From Amblyornis subalaris (taxonomy: Eukaryota > Chordata > Aves > Passeriformes > Ptilonorhynchidae): a stretch of 64,000 nucleotides of DNA. A model generated the notes under the pieces. The model was not told where the DNA came from. It did no database searches and worked only from the letters and a program-made list of their open reading frames with translations. Position 1 is the first letter of the stretch; every line of letters starts with the position of its first letter. Shown here one piece after another: positions 1 to 11,500 of this stretch. Location of the stretch: contig JACAXG010000013.1 in the NCBI GenBank assembly GCA_018881555.1, positions 8,160,191 through 8,224,190 on the forward strand. The letters run 5' to 3'. A program made the position numbers and the translations under genes.

Positions 1-2309
1 AAGAATCTCTTGTCTATGGCTAATTTTACATAATGGGCTTTATTAATATTAATTATGTCTCAAACTCATGTGTGATGTAGGTAAGACATAGTTTTGAGGC
101 AAACCTCAGAAAAGTTACATGATTGTGAAAGGCATGAAGATTGTAGTGAAATCAGAAGTACTCCTCTCTCCTGACACCCCCATCTTTGGGACCAAACCTA
201 ACCCTGCCTCCTCCCCAGCTGCAAGGATGGCTGCTCATGTTTTTCCAAGGAATGGTTATGTTCTGTAGCTTCTCATAGCATCCTGCACCTGGCACAACCA
301 ACCATCTGAAGCTGAGCAGTACCTCCAAATCAGAAGAAATATTACCGTGCTGTTAATACAGCATGAAAAGTCACGTCTGGGAGACAGTCTCATCATACTT
401 TTAAGCTTCTCCATGTTTTATAGAACAATTCCAGAGCAAGACTGACTCATTTACAAAGGAACCCACTTTTCCTTCTTTCTTCAGAGGCACTTGAGAAAGG
501 TTTGTTTCACTGCTCTTGTCCTTGCCAAATACTTGCTACAGTGAAATACTCAGAACCACACTTACTCATCAGAAGAGCATCCTCTTGGGAAAATATCTCC
601 TTGCTTTGCCATATTTAAAGCAGGATACTCGCAGATCTCTAATTGGAATTCTGTTGACTAAGTATTTTTCTTGACCGTTCACACCCATCACTGGGTAATG
701 GAAATTTGATTACTGATGGTTTGCACCAGAAGAAAATAAATTTAATGCTTTCAACTGATATGCACACATGGAGTCTGTCCATACCACTTTTTTCATTATC
801 TGGCTTAGAGTAATTAATTATTATTAAGCCTTTTGTGCCGAGTTTGGGCAACCACGTTGAGCAGAAGAGAATTCTGGGTGGTGAAAGGCCCATTTAAAAC
901 CTGGTCTCCAGGGTTTATTTCACCAGATTTTTGCATGCTTGACTGACCAAGTTTGCAGTGTGAAAGCCAGGGGCAACACAGAAAGTTCAGCTTTGCACTG
1001 GTTTTGAAAAAAAGGAANTAAATCTCATACCCTAAAATTTATCCCCAGGGTTGCAAAGAACAGAGTACTTTAATTGTAATGGGTGTTCAATAATTAGCAA
1101 TGTAGAGCAACTGCAGAATGATTCCAGCAGTAGCAGTTAAATATCCTTTAGAAGGGAAAGTGAACATGATGAAAAGGCTGCAACTATAGAGGTACCTCCC
1201 TAAATACACTTCCTTTGCAGGACAGAATCACCAGACCGAAGACAAAAAAAAAGCCACAAGGCAGCCAAAAATAAAGAAAAACTGGTCCATGTGTGTGGAT
1301 GTGTTGGTGAACAGGGTCACACAACCTGCTGTTCTCCAGCCTAGGTGTGTAAGTCCCCACTGTAAACCCCAGAGGGTAAAGGTAAACCACCCTTTCACTG
1401 AACATAACCTGAAAGACAGCTTTTATGGATACCTCTGTATTGGTGTCTTATTGAGGCCAGACAGAAAGCATAATCCCAGCTGTGCTTTGCTTCCCTGGCC
1501 CCTGCACAAGGCAGAGAAGGGGGNCTTGGTGATTAATTCATGCAGGTGAGAGATGCAGACCGTGCTGTATGGAAGAACTCTTTGTCTCCCATCCATGGTT
1601 TTACTCAATTTTGCTGTTTCATGGGAGACCCAACACTGCTGATAAAGTGTCTGCATAATATTCACAAAAAGCCCTGTCTGTGACTAATGCCCAGGGAGAA
1701 GAAGGTGGCAAGTTGTCCTTNGTCATGAGGAGACAAGAAGTTAGTCCCAAAACCACCTGAGAATTGGAGGGCCACGGTCATTTGCCTTCTTCATTTGTGG
1801 AGTCTATGTTGGACAGGGCAAGCTCTGAGGCTGTGGACACCCTGGCTCCTGATAGACGTGGAGAGGTCAGAGTCCNAGCTCCTGCATCCTCCCCCCCGAG
1901 ATGCCTGTGCTGTCTTATACAGTGTTGATTGTTTGGAAATGGCCAAAGGAGGCATCGGCTCTTGGAATGTTCTGGTTTCACACGGTTACTTCTCATAAAG
2001 NGCGAAGTCTTTCTTCTTTCTTCTTACTCCTTGTAAAGTGTGAAGTGTCTGCTCTGGTCCCTGTGCCTATTGTCAGCAATGCCTGNCCAGTGTGAAACAC
2101 CAGCCAGGGGGATTTTGGTCGAATTTAGAAGCTCTGAGCTGGGATCGGTATTTTATTTGTGTGTGCTCATCCGTCATGGTTCATTCCTCAAGCAGCTCTA
2201 CAGTCCACGAGTACCAAGACACTGCTCCCAGCAAGCAGAAAATGCTCGTAGTGGTGACNCTCTAAATGGGTATTTTATTTAGTATTTAAGGACCACTTCT
2301 CCTTTTATG
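1..2309. other. Intergenic, nothing recognised
   Basis: AT-rich sequence with stop codons in all frames and only short scattered ORFs. No exon, RNA gene or recognisable repeat was seen. The mammalian neighbour CDKN2AIPNL might be expected on this side of UBE2B, but I found no match to it. Confidence 0.5.
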
Positions 2310-2620
2310 CAGGTTAGTACCCTCGAAACCCCTCTGATCAATACCGGAGGGCTTACGACCAACATAAACCCGGGAGCTGCTGTGAACGGGTCTCTGCACA
2401 CACGGTTTCTGTGCACGGGTATTCCTGCTCAGGAATGAGACTCCACATTCCAGCTGCTATAAGACTGCTGGATACTCAAAACCACCCTCACTTGAGCTCT
2501 GAGTCAAGGGTACTTCAGTTTCTAGTTTAACCCTTGAGGAATAAAGCCTGAGCCGGCGCGCTGCGCACAGGGCTCTCGGAGGATGGCGGAAAGGATCACG
2601 AGGCATTTACTCACCCAAAG
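2310..2620. other. CpG-enriched patch of unknown origin
   Basis: About 310 bp with clearly more CpG than the flanks (for example accgg, ttacgacc, gccggcgcgctgcgcac). It includes an AATAAA at 2540-2545. It could be a small orphan CpG island, a first exon or a decayed repeat; none is demonstrated. Confidence 0.35.
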
Positions 2621-2762
2621 GCTGAGTGCACACGCAGATTTAAGTGGCATATTAAATGTCTCCAGGCAACTCCAAGCCCTTCAGAACCCACATCATCACT
2701 TGGCTTCTGCTTTAATTTTGTCATTTGCCTCCTGGCCTCCCCAGGCATGGGCTGCTTCATGA
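2583..2762 (+). other. 59-codon ORF in the CpG-enriched patch, unrecognised
   Basis: ATG in context aggATGGCGG, with G at +4, opens 59 codons beginning MAERITRHLLTQRL and ending at TGA 2760-2762. I recognise no family. It is noted because it starts exactly at the edge of the CpG cluster. It may be chance. Confidence 0.15.
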
Positions 2763-5434
2763 TTCCCGCAACGTGTTTGTACCACTCCTCCCATCACCAG
2801 ATACGTCCCCTCTTCACAGCCCTTAAGTACACATCTGCCTTTGCTCCTTTCTGCTGGGGCTTTTCCACTGCTGTCAGTCGCTTGCAGAGCCCAGATTTCC
2901 TCTGCCTTTCGCCCAGGTCAGCATCCTCACCTCCCTCCAGCAGATCATTGCAATAAATGACACTGGGTTGTTCCCCTCATAACTCTTAAACTCAGACCCG
3001 AAGCAGACAACATAAATTTTGAAACAAAGCTCTGAGTCTTTATACAGTGAGGCATTAAATAATACAACAGCCTCATGAATTCAGGCAGAATTCATAACTT
3101 TGATACGGCTGAAATGTCCTAAGCCTTCACTTTATATTTCCACGCCTTGATGCCAGAGGAAGCTGATGACTCTCCGAGGGCTTTGCTACAGAAGAAAGTT
3201 GTATTGCTGCAGAACTTCACGTGAATCCATAAACTGATACAGCTCGACTGGAGCAAGGACTGAGCTGACACTGATTTCCATATAAAGTGGCTTATTAGAG
3301 GTTAGTCAGATGTGGGCCCAACCAAACCAGGAAAAATTGATATTGCTTGTGTTGATTGAAATGTGGAGATTAGTGGTAGCAGGTGGCTTTCTCCTGTAGA
3401 TGATCTCTGAGGTGTGTGGCTGAGGACAGCACAGTGAGGTGCTAGCATAGGGAGCTCTGTCTCCAGAGGGATTCTCTGCCATCCCCAGCACCTTTGTCTT
3501 GTGCTCCACACGTTGGTGCTCTGCCTGGTACGTGGCTCTTTGGTTCGTGTGGAGGTGCTCATGCTGTACTCCAACCACTGCCTTTCCCACAGGGGTTTTA
3601 CCTTCANCCTACACACCTCAATGGGAAAAAAGATTGTACAGGATAGTGTNCAGCTGTTGGGTGGAGGGAGCAGATAAGCAGCTACTCTTTCTCTAATTTT
3701 AGTGATTTTTTCNTTAATTGATGTCTGTCAGCTTCAGATCCTTCAGATTCCCCAATAAATGCAATTTTAAAAGCTCCAGGTACCATATAAAGCTGTAGGT
3801 CTGTGCTGTTAGACAATCACACAGCATACAAATGGCTTTGCTTCAGTAAAAACCTCCTNGTTGTGATTTTCTATTCTATCTTTTGCTACAGAAACACCTC
3901 CTCGGATCTAGGTAGTGGCTAACACAAAGAACAGTGGGTGAGGAGATCCCAATTTGAATGTGTTTCCCTGGTTATTTTAGGGACTTGTTGAGTAACAGTG
4001 AGAGGAGAACCCACTCCATTCCCTGTGTGTGTTTGGAGTCTGCGCTGTGATTAGTGGTACTTCACAGCCCGTCTGTGAAGCATTCTGCAAAGTTTTCAGA
4101 CTGAGTAAGTCACAGAATTACACACATTTCCATAATTATTCATGTGTATGCCCATGCATTTTTATTAATTGAATAGCCAGCCGGGAAAATTCCAGTCCTA
4201 GTAATAAGTCCTAATGCGTAGAGGCATGTGTTAGCTAAGAATGACTTAAAATACATCTCAGGGACGTGCTGTCACCTGGTGTTGACACCTGCAGAAAAGA
4301 CATTTGTACAAAGTAGAGGAATTGGGAGGACAGATCCATCAAAGCAAGACACAAGGAAGCCCTTTGCCCCAGGACCAGAGTGGGAACAAATGGAAATAAT
4401 TATTCTGGAGAGTGAGTAACTGAAATTCCTGTTACAAGGACTGTTTTAGCCATAAGCTAGTGAAGAGATGAAAAACTGCCATCAGAATGAAAAGTGCTAG
4501 AAGCAGCAGAAANGCATGCAACAGCAAGGTTAGCAATTGGGTAGGAAAAGGGAGGANAAAACTGCAGAATCTTAGCTCTCAGCAAAAATTGAAGGCAAAA
4601 CCCAACAGATTCTGTTTAAAGAAATCGTTTACAGCGATTTTCTTTACTCCCAAGTTAAAGCGTGCATGTTCTCATTCCAGCTGAATAAGGGAGCCTTTTT
4701 GCTGATGCAGAACACATCTTCCTAGTTCATTTTCAGTACAATGCACAGAGAATTAAGTGCACAATTCCTGGTAACAAGAATGGAGATTGCACACGTCTCC
4801 TTCCTTCCTGCACATCACAGAATAAATAACAGGGAGTGTAGGGCAGAGAACGCCAGACACATCACTCTGGCTTTGGTTATCAGGAGTTGGAGGGCTACAG
4901 TTAAAATCTGCCCTAAAACAGAGGAAATATTTCTCTGTATAGCAATTCTTCCTATCTACCATTTACAAGAGCGATGACCAGCCTCAATATGCAGCAGCTG
5001 AATACAAATCAGGCTGAGAGCTCTGCGCTGTGCAAAACCATCAAAAATAAATGCCTGAATTTTACCTTCTCGGGAAATCATGTCAACATCAGCACAACCA
5101 CGTCTTGCTTCCTNTATAATCTCAATCAGGGCACAATTCAACTCTGATGGGCTTTTGTAAATATGGGACTGACCTTTATAAGCATGTGACATGGCTTCAA
5201 TACCCGCCTGATCCGCTGAGGTGATGAGCTCCTTCCGCACTCATAGGGATTTAACAGTGTGCAGGCTCTGAGCTGGGCCCTAAGCACTTGGTTCAGCATC
5301 TGTGAAACAGGCATGACGTTGATCCTGGACTTGGGTGGGTCTCAGCCAGAGCAGCAGCAGAGCTACAGTCATTCGCTCATGGGGGGGGAAAAAAGTGGTT
5401 TTATCTTGCAGCAGAAAGGCAGAAAATATCTTAT
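2763..5434. other. Intergenic; one unrecognised 94-codon minus-strand ORF at 4956-5240
   Basis: No repeat or known exon was identified. The only item of note is an uninterrupted minus-strand frame at 5240-4956 with balanced, protein-like composition (for example GCADVDMISREGKIQAFIFD). I cannot assign it, and it lacks obvious flanking evidence of a gene. Confidence 0.35.
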
Positions 5435-5902
5435 TAGAGCAGGTCCAAAGGAGGGCCATGAAGATGCTCTGAGGGCTGGAGCACCTCTCCTATGAAGACA
5501 GGCTGAGAGAGTTGGGCTTGCTCAGCCTGGAGAAAAGAAGGTTCCAGGGAGACCTTTCAGCACCTTCCGGTACCCAAAGGAAGCTTATAAAAAGGAGGGA
5601 GAGGGATTTCTTTATACTGGCAGATAGTGACAGGACTAAGGGGAACAGTTGTAAACTAAAAGAGGAGAGATTCAGATTAGATGTTAGGAAGAAGTTCTTT
5701 ACTGTGAGAATGGTGANGCCCTGGCACAGGTTGCCCAGAGAAGCTGTGGATGCCTCANCCCTGGAAGTGTTCAAGGCTGTTTTGGATGGCAACCTGGAGC
5801 AACCTGGTNTAGTGGAAGGTGTCCCTGCCCATGGCAGGGGGATTCCAATGAGACGGTCTTTAAGATCCCTTCCAACCCAAATCATTTTATGATTCTNTGA
5901 TT
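5435..5902 (+). mobile_element. CR1 LINE, 3' portion, sense orientation
   Basis: Begins near gagcaggtccaaaggaggg. It runs through the characteristic CR1 terminal ORF2 and 3' region (ggctggagcacctctcctat, ttgcccagagaagctgtgga, ggaaggtgtccctgcccatg) and ends in the diagnostic 3' tail resembling tatgattct repeats at about 5889-5902. It is 5'-truncated, as most CR1 copies are. The frame at 5512-5892 is a relic inside the element, not a host gene. Four Ns fall in it. Confidence 0.93.
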
Positions 5903-6817
5903 ATTGAGAAAATACTGTATGACAAAACTTTCGACATACTTATAGGATTATCATGTCACTATGGTTTATAGTTTCTTCTAATTGAATTTTTTTCTTTCCT
6001 CAAGNAAGAAGGGTATGTCTCCCTGACTGGACTGGAGGTGTTGGACCCCTCTCAGGCACTAGGGACAGCTAGCACAGAGGGCTGTCGCTCTTATTANTAA
6101 AGCCTTGCCCTCCCTGGAGCAGAGGGCGCATGGCCAAACCACAGCTTGAAAATGGCCCAAATTAACTCTTTAGCCCTGTGTAGGACAGAATGGTCTGGGA
6201 ANGTGCTGGCCCCAGCTGAAACCATGCTAGGGACCAGCTAACCATGGGAAGCACAGGCAATGGCACCAGTCCCTGTTCTGGCACAGCTGCCTGGGATGAG
6301 AGTCTGGGAAGAGTGAGCATCTTCCCAGCAGCGTTTTCCAACAATCAACCTCCACAGCCTCACAGTGCCCTGGACAGACATCTCTTTGCATGCACAGATT
6401 GGGACATTTTAATTTCATTGCTGATCCCTATATTAAGGTTTCCACACAGAGGGCTGGTTTCATGACGATGCAGGAGACAGGTCTGTCCTACAGCCATTTT
6501 CAGCTACAGCCCATGNTCTCCAAGCAATGATTGTGAGGCTTCTAGCTGGAGCTCTGAGCTCAGAGTCNNCCCTTTGTTTTTAGGAAATCACTAAAACATG
6601 ACACCCTTTCACCAAATAACTGAAACAAAACCAATCTCTTTGTTTTTAATTGAAGGTGATGGGGGTGAGTTAGATAAAACTGGATTTCGTAATCATCAAT
6701 GTCTCTTGTGAGGAGAAGGTTACTGGATTTAAGTACTATGATTTCCAGAACTGGTTGAGAAGAGAGAGAATCTTCCAGTCAATAAAGCAGAATAATTAAT
6801 TCCTGTATGATGCCCTA
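5903..6817. other. Intergenic, nothing recognised
   Basis: About 0.9 kb of unique-looking AT-rich sequence between two CR1 copies. No exon or repeat was recognised. Confidence 0.5.
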
Positions 6818-7047
6818 TCATAATCATAGAACAGTTTGAGTTGGAAGGGACCTTTTAAAGGTCATCTAGTCCAACCCCCTGCAATGAGCAGGGACATCAA
6901 TGACTTTGGGGAGCCCCGTCCCACCTGACCTTGAATGTTTCCGTGGACCCACCACCTCTCTGGGCAACCTGTGCTATCACCCTCATTGTAAAAAAACGCT
7001 TCCTTATATCTNATCTAAATTGGCCCTACTTCAGTTTNGAATAATGA
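6818..7047 (-). mobile_element. CR1 LINE fragment, antisense orientation
   Basis: Starts with the reverse-complemented tail (atcatagaacagtttgagtt), then ggaagggaccttttaaaggt and catctagtccaaccccctgc, and continues through ctctgggcaacctgtgctat to about 7047. This is the antisense of the CR1 3' end, so the element lies on the minus strand and is truncated on its 5' side. Confidence 0.92.
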
Positions 7048-7512
7048 GAGAAGGCTGCTCTTGGTGTAAAGGATTCACAGCATCATTTCATTATTTGTCT
7101 GTAAAAACAAAACACACTCACCAAGGAACAGAAAGATAAAATTCGGCAGTGAATTGCTAAAACGTGCTGTATTTCAGGCTCTCATCTCTGCTGCTGTGGC
7201 ATGCCCACGTGTTCCTACAACGAGGGCACCCTGAGATTCTGCCAGCTACAAATTGTGTTTTGCTTGCAGCTCTGACGAGGAATCATTTTCGTAGNGAAGC
7301 GAAGAGTGGCCCTGCCTGGAGTTCCTGTCTCTGAGCCTCTTCGTGCATCTATAAATAGNAAGTCATCAACTCACCTCCTCTGAGCTCATCACACCCTCCC
7401 AGCCTTCCCCTCCTGCCTGCTTGTTGAAGCTGTCAGTGTGACTCAGATCTCCCCTATCAGATTCCCTGCGCAGGGAGATTCCCTATACATTCTATGGCAT
7501 CGTGAAGCTATT

Positions 7513-7560
7513 AAGCTCCTTAGGTTTATATCACCTAAGCTGCTTAGGTTTCTATCACCA
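7513..7560. repeat. 2 x 24-bp imperfect tandem duplication
   Basis: 7513-7536 and 7537-7560 (core cttaggttt.tatcacc) differ at three positions. It is a small local duplication in intergenic DNA. Confidence 0.85.
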
Positions 7561-8517
7561 GCAGTGATATGCTGTTGAAGAACCTGACATTTGAAGCAAT
7601 GTAATTACAATTTAAGGTCTCAGGGCTCCTAAATGCTTAAGTTAACAGAGAGGGTGTGCATCATTTTGACGACAACATTGAGTGAAAATGAAATGTCAGN
7701 ATCCCAGATGAATGTCGTACACAAAACCAAGGACAAACATAAGATATGACCATGTAGGACTGCAGCATTTCACTGGTCCTCCTGCAGAATTCCCTAAGAT
7801 ACCAAGCATCAATCTCTGTCGCTTACATCCAGCCCCCTGCTCAACAAAAATATTATTATTTACACTGTAAAGCAAAATNCTCTTTTATTCTTTGCTTAAG
7901 AATAACACAGATGAAAAAAGATATTTCTCATTGTAATTGACTTAATTTTCAGAGTTTATTATAATTGCTGAAATGACTGTAACTTCAATCTAATCTTGCT
8001 TTCAACCCCCTGTAATGGGAATTACTCATGTATTCATCAAAGTATGGGATTGTTTGCACTAGAAATCTCCAGATAACCTGCTTACTCTGTGANGCTAGAG
8101 ATATCTGTCAGGCCCTAATACTTCATTTCCTNAATAAATGTTTCATAGACTCCATACTCAGAACGTGAAAACAGTAAAATATTCTTTTGATCATTCATTT
8201 GAAATATTTGCTTCATCCTTTAAAAATGAATGTAACCCAGTGTGCAGTCAGCAGTGAGACAATTAAGCTGGATAAATTAATATACATTAGTTTAATGACA
8301 TTTTGTGTTCTTTCAAGTGTTGTANACCCAAAGAGTCTCGCCCTTCTCCTGCATACACCTGACCTCTCTTTTGCCAGGTTTGGGGATGAAATGCTGCTGA
8401 AGATGCTGCCCAAACATTCCATTCAAGCTGAGTGTGGATGCCAGAGCCAGCTCAGACAATCAATATCTGTGCAGCTTCACCCTTGAGGTCCAGGGCACAT
8501 ATGAAGATTTTAAGTTT

Positions 8518-8570
8518 GACTCAATGATTTTAAAGNTCTTTTCCAACCTAAATGATTTTATGCTTCTATT
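8518..8570 (+). mobile_element. CR1 3'-tail remnant, sense orientation
   Basis: tcaatgattttaaag, then cttttccaacctaaatgatt and ttatgcttctatt, match the last ~50 bases of CR1 with a decayed terminal repeat. The sequence just upstream may be further decayed CR1. Confidence 0.7.
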
Positions 8571-11500
8571 CAGTGTTCGGTACCTGTACATGCCCAACAT
8601 TTTACCTACTAATATTGCCATGAGTCCTACCCTGCCTGTACTGAATTCAGAAACAAGAAGTCTTGTCATTGACCCAGAGGATCTGTTTCTCATAAAACAA
8701 AAATCTTAGAAAATTGTGTATTTGTTCATATAACCCACACAGGAATGCTGTGACATGAATACCTATGAAACAGCAAGGAAGGTGCAATTGCAAGAGCTGG
8801 GGGTCCCTCCTGCTTTAGACGGATGTGCACTAGCAGAGCTGGAGAGCCAGGCTGCTCTTTGGGTTGACCCTCATAACTCTCACCTGCTTGGTAAGCAAAT
8901 GCAGTTTGCAGGAAAGAACAGAAACAAACAGCAATTTAACTTGTAGTGCTTTAGAATACTTTTAGAAATGCAGACCTGCAGAAAAACAGAGGTGGAGTTC
9001 ACCTGGTCTATGAAACTTGTATTATGTAATCTGCTTTTGGAGCTGAAATACACACACTGAGGACAACTCGGCTTCCTACGTCAGGTGTGCGTATTTTTTA
9101 TGAAATATATACATTTCCAAGTTTAACTATTGATGTATTACAATGTTTGATAATTGGTTAGCAAGAGGAGATCTTAGCACTAATCATAATTTTGTTATTT
9201 TCTTCCCTTCTGTGCCTGACTGTTCCCTGCCTTACACCTGTGCTGGAAGCCCTTTGGAGTAAAGATAACGAGCTGGATTTGTTTGTGTAGAACCTGTGCA
9301 GGCTCCTTGCCACAATCAGGAGTCTGAGACACTATAATACTTCAAATAATAATATGCCAACAGAATCCAATGTCATGCATTGAGAACCTGTTTCTGCTCT
9401 GCTTTAAAACACCAATAAATAAGGATTTGCCTTGTGGTGTCGCTTATTTTGTTATGTATTTTTATCAAGGGAGCCAGTTGCAACAAGTANAACCCTGAGC
9501 TGGTTAAAGCTTATTTCAAGTTAATTTAGAATAANGCGCTCTCTCTTGACTCATCCATCTCTACAAAGAAAGCAGCAAGCAATCCAGGACATTCAAAGCG
9601 TAACAACATTCAGATGTGTCTAGANATAAATAGCAACTTCCAAACCAAGAATTTGCCTCTGGAGCCTTTTCAGTAGGTCCNCAAATAGAAAATATTTAAA
9701 GGGCGATCATGATAGTATAATTTCTCTTTGTTTGAGGCAAGGATGGAGTGAATGTGTCATAAGGCACTAAGAAAGAACAAGAGGAATCTCAGTGAGACAA
9801 AATGAAAGGACTTCATTATAGACAAGATCCTCACTCCAGTTAAATCANTCATAAATCTGTTGACTTCAGTAGCCAAGGATTTCATGACACAGCTTCAACC
9901 AAAAACATTTTTAGCAACTTATTGTACAATCTGAGGCTTCAATTTTATCTTTTTCAGTAAGTTCATACCCCAGAACTGCATGATCGGGTCATGTGCCTGC
10001 AGCAGAGCCCCCACTTGACGCCACGGCTGGAGCAGGGCTCACCAGGGGCTTCCAACAACTCCTTAAGCAGCATCCCAAACTTCCATCATGGGAAAACTCT
10101 AAGTATGAGCCTACCTGAGCTTTCTTTGAGTATTATTAAATAACTGGAATTTCAGTGCTAACAAGTTGGTGTTTCCACAAATTGACATTAAAAGTGTCCT
10201 CAAGCATAGGTGGCACAGAACCCGCGAGGGAGGCACTGACACCACCTGCAAACAGCACCAGCTGTACCTCTGACCTCTCCCAAGCAGGAGACGTGGGAGA
10301 CTGAAACACTCTTCACATCCCAGATTCCAGGGAAAGACACCAGCAGTGAGTGAAAGGAGAGCTCTGCCTTTGCCTCGTGGGTTATCACCCTGGAACAACA
10401 CACCCCCTTATCCACAAACACAACAGGCTTGAAGCAGATGAATCACAATGAAAACACCTAAAATTTCACTGAAAATACCTAAAATTCAAATTTCCTATTT
10501 CTTTACACNGAAGAGCAAGCACAAAAACAAAACTGGGAACAACAAATGGAGTTCTCCAGTCCAGTCCTTTTCCCACTTAATAAAGGGTATGCTTTGCTAC
10601 CACTTAATTCAATGGAAAAATTCCTTTAGGTCTCCATGGGAACAGCATTGGGTCTATAATACTTAACTATAAGTACCAAATTCTATAAGCTTTGGCTGAA
10701 ACTTTTTAGTGTCCTTTTAAAGATCTCTGTGGATAAAGAACTTCAGGCTCTGGAGTCAATAAAGTCAATGAAGCAGCTTTCACAGGCATCAAAAGTTCAC
10801 TTTCAAACTTTTCTACAAAATAGTTACTGGAATTTGGGGGAAGCGAGCACAAAGAAAACACTGTAATAACTAACACAATGACCCTTTCAACAAGGCAGGC
10901 GAGCAGCCTTCTTAATGAAATTGGACTTAACATACGTTTGGGCCAGACAGTGAAAGAAAATCTCTCACCAGCACATCACAAGGCCAATAATGTGTAAACA
11001 GATAATAGCAAGAGCTGTGTGGTTCATAATTAATTCAGAGGAGATGGCATTTCTGCCTTCTTCCCACTTTGGTCAGTCATTGAAGACAATTTGCCTCAGC
11101 CTGTGTGAAGTATCATACTTCAGAACGGAATCTTTCAATTCCCATCATGATAGCACTAACATGAAGTAGTAAAATAACAATATTTACATTTACTGGACAT
11201 TGCAGTTGTCTGGCAGAATTGTAGACAAACCCCTGTACCCATNATCTTCTAGTCATACCCAAACTAATTTCAAAATGAACAGAAATATAAATAATAAATA
11301 AACGATGATGATAATGAACAGTGTAATTAATAATCTAATGCTGAGACTGAGCAGTTCAAAGTTCAACACAGCTTTGAAAACAATGTGAATGTGTTCAGTG
11401 ATTTTTGTAAGTAGAGGTTTAGCCAGGATAAAAACCACAGTGGGTCTCATGTGCTTGAGGTGACCTTTCTCTGCCCAACTCGTTCCCTGATGAATATGTA

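Noticed and set aside
5512..5892. 126- and 131-codon ORFs
   Set aside because: They lie entirely inside the CR1 element and are relics or chance frames of the retrotransposon 3' end.
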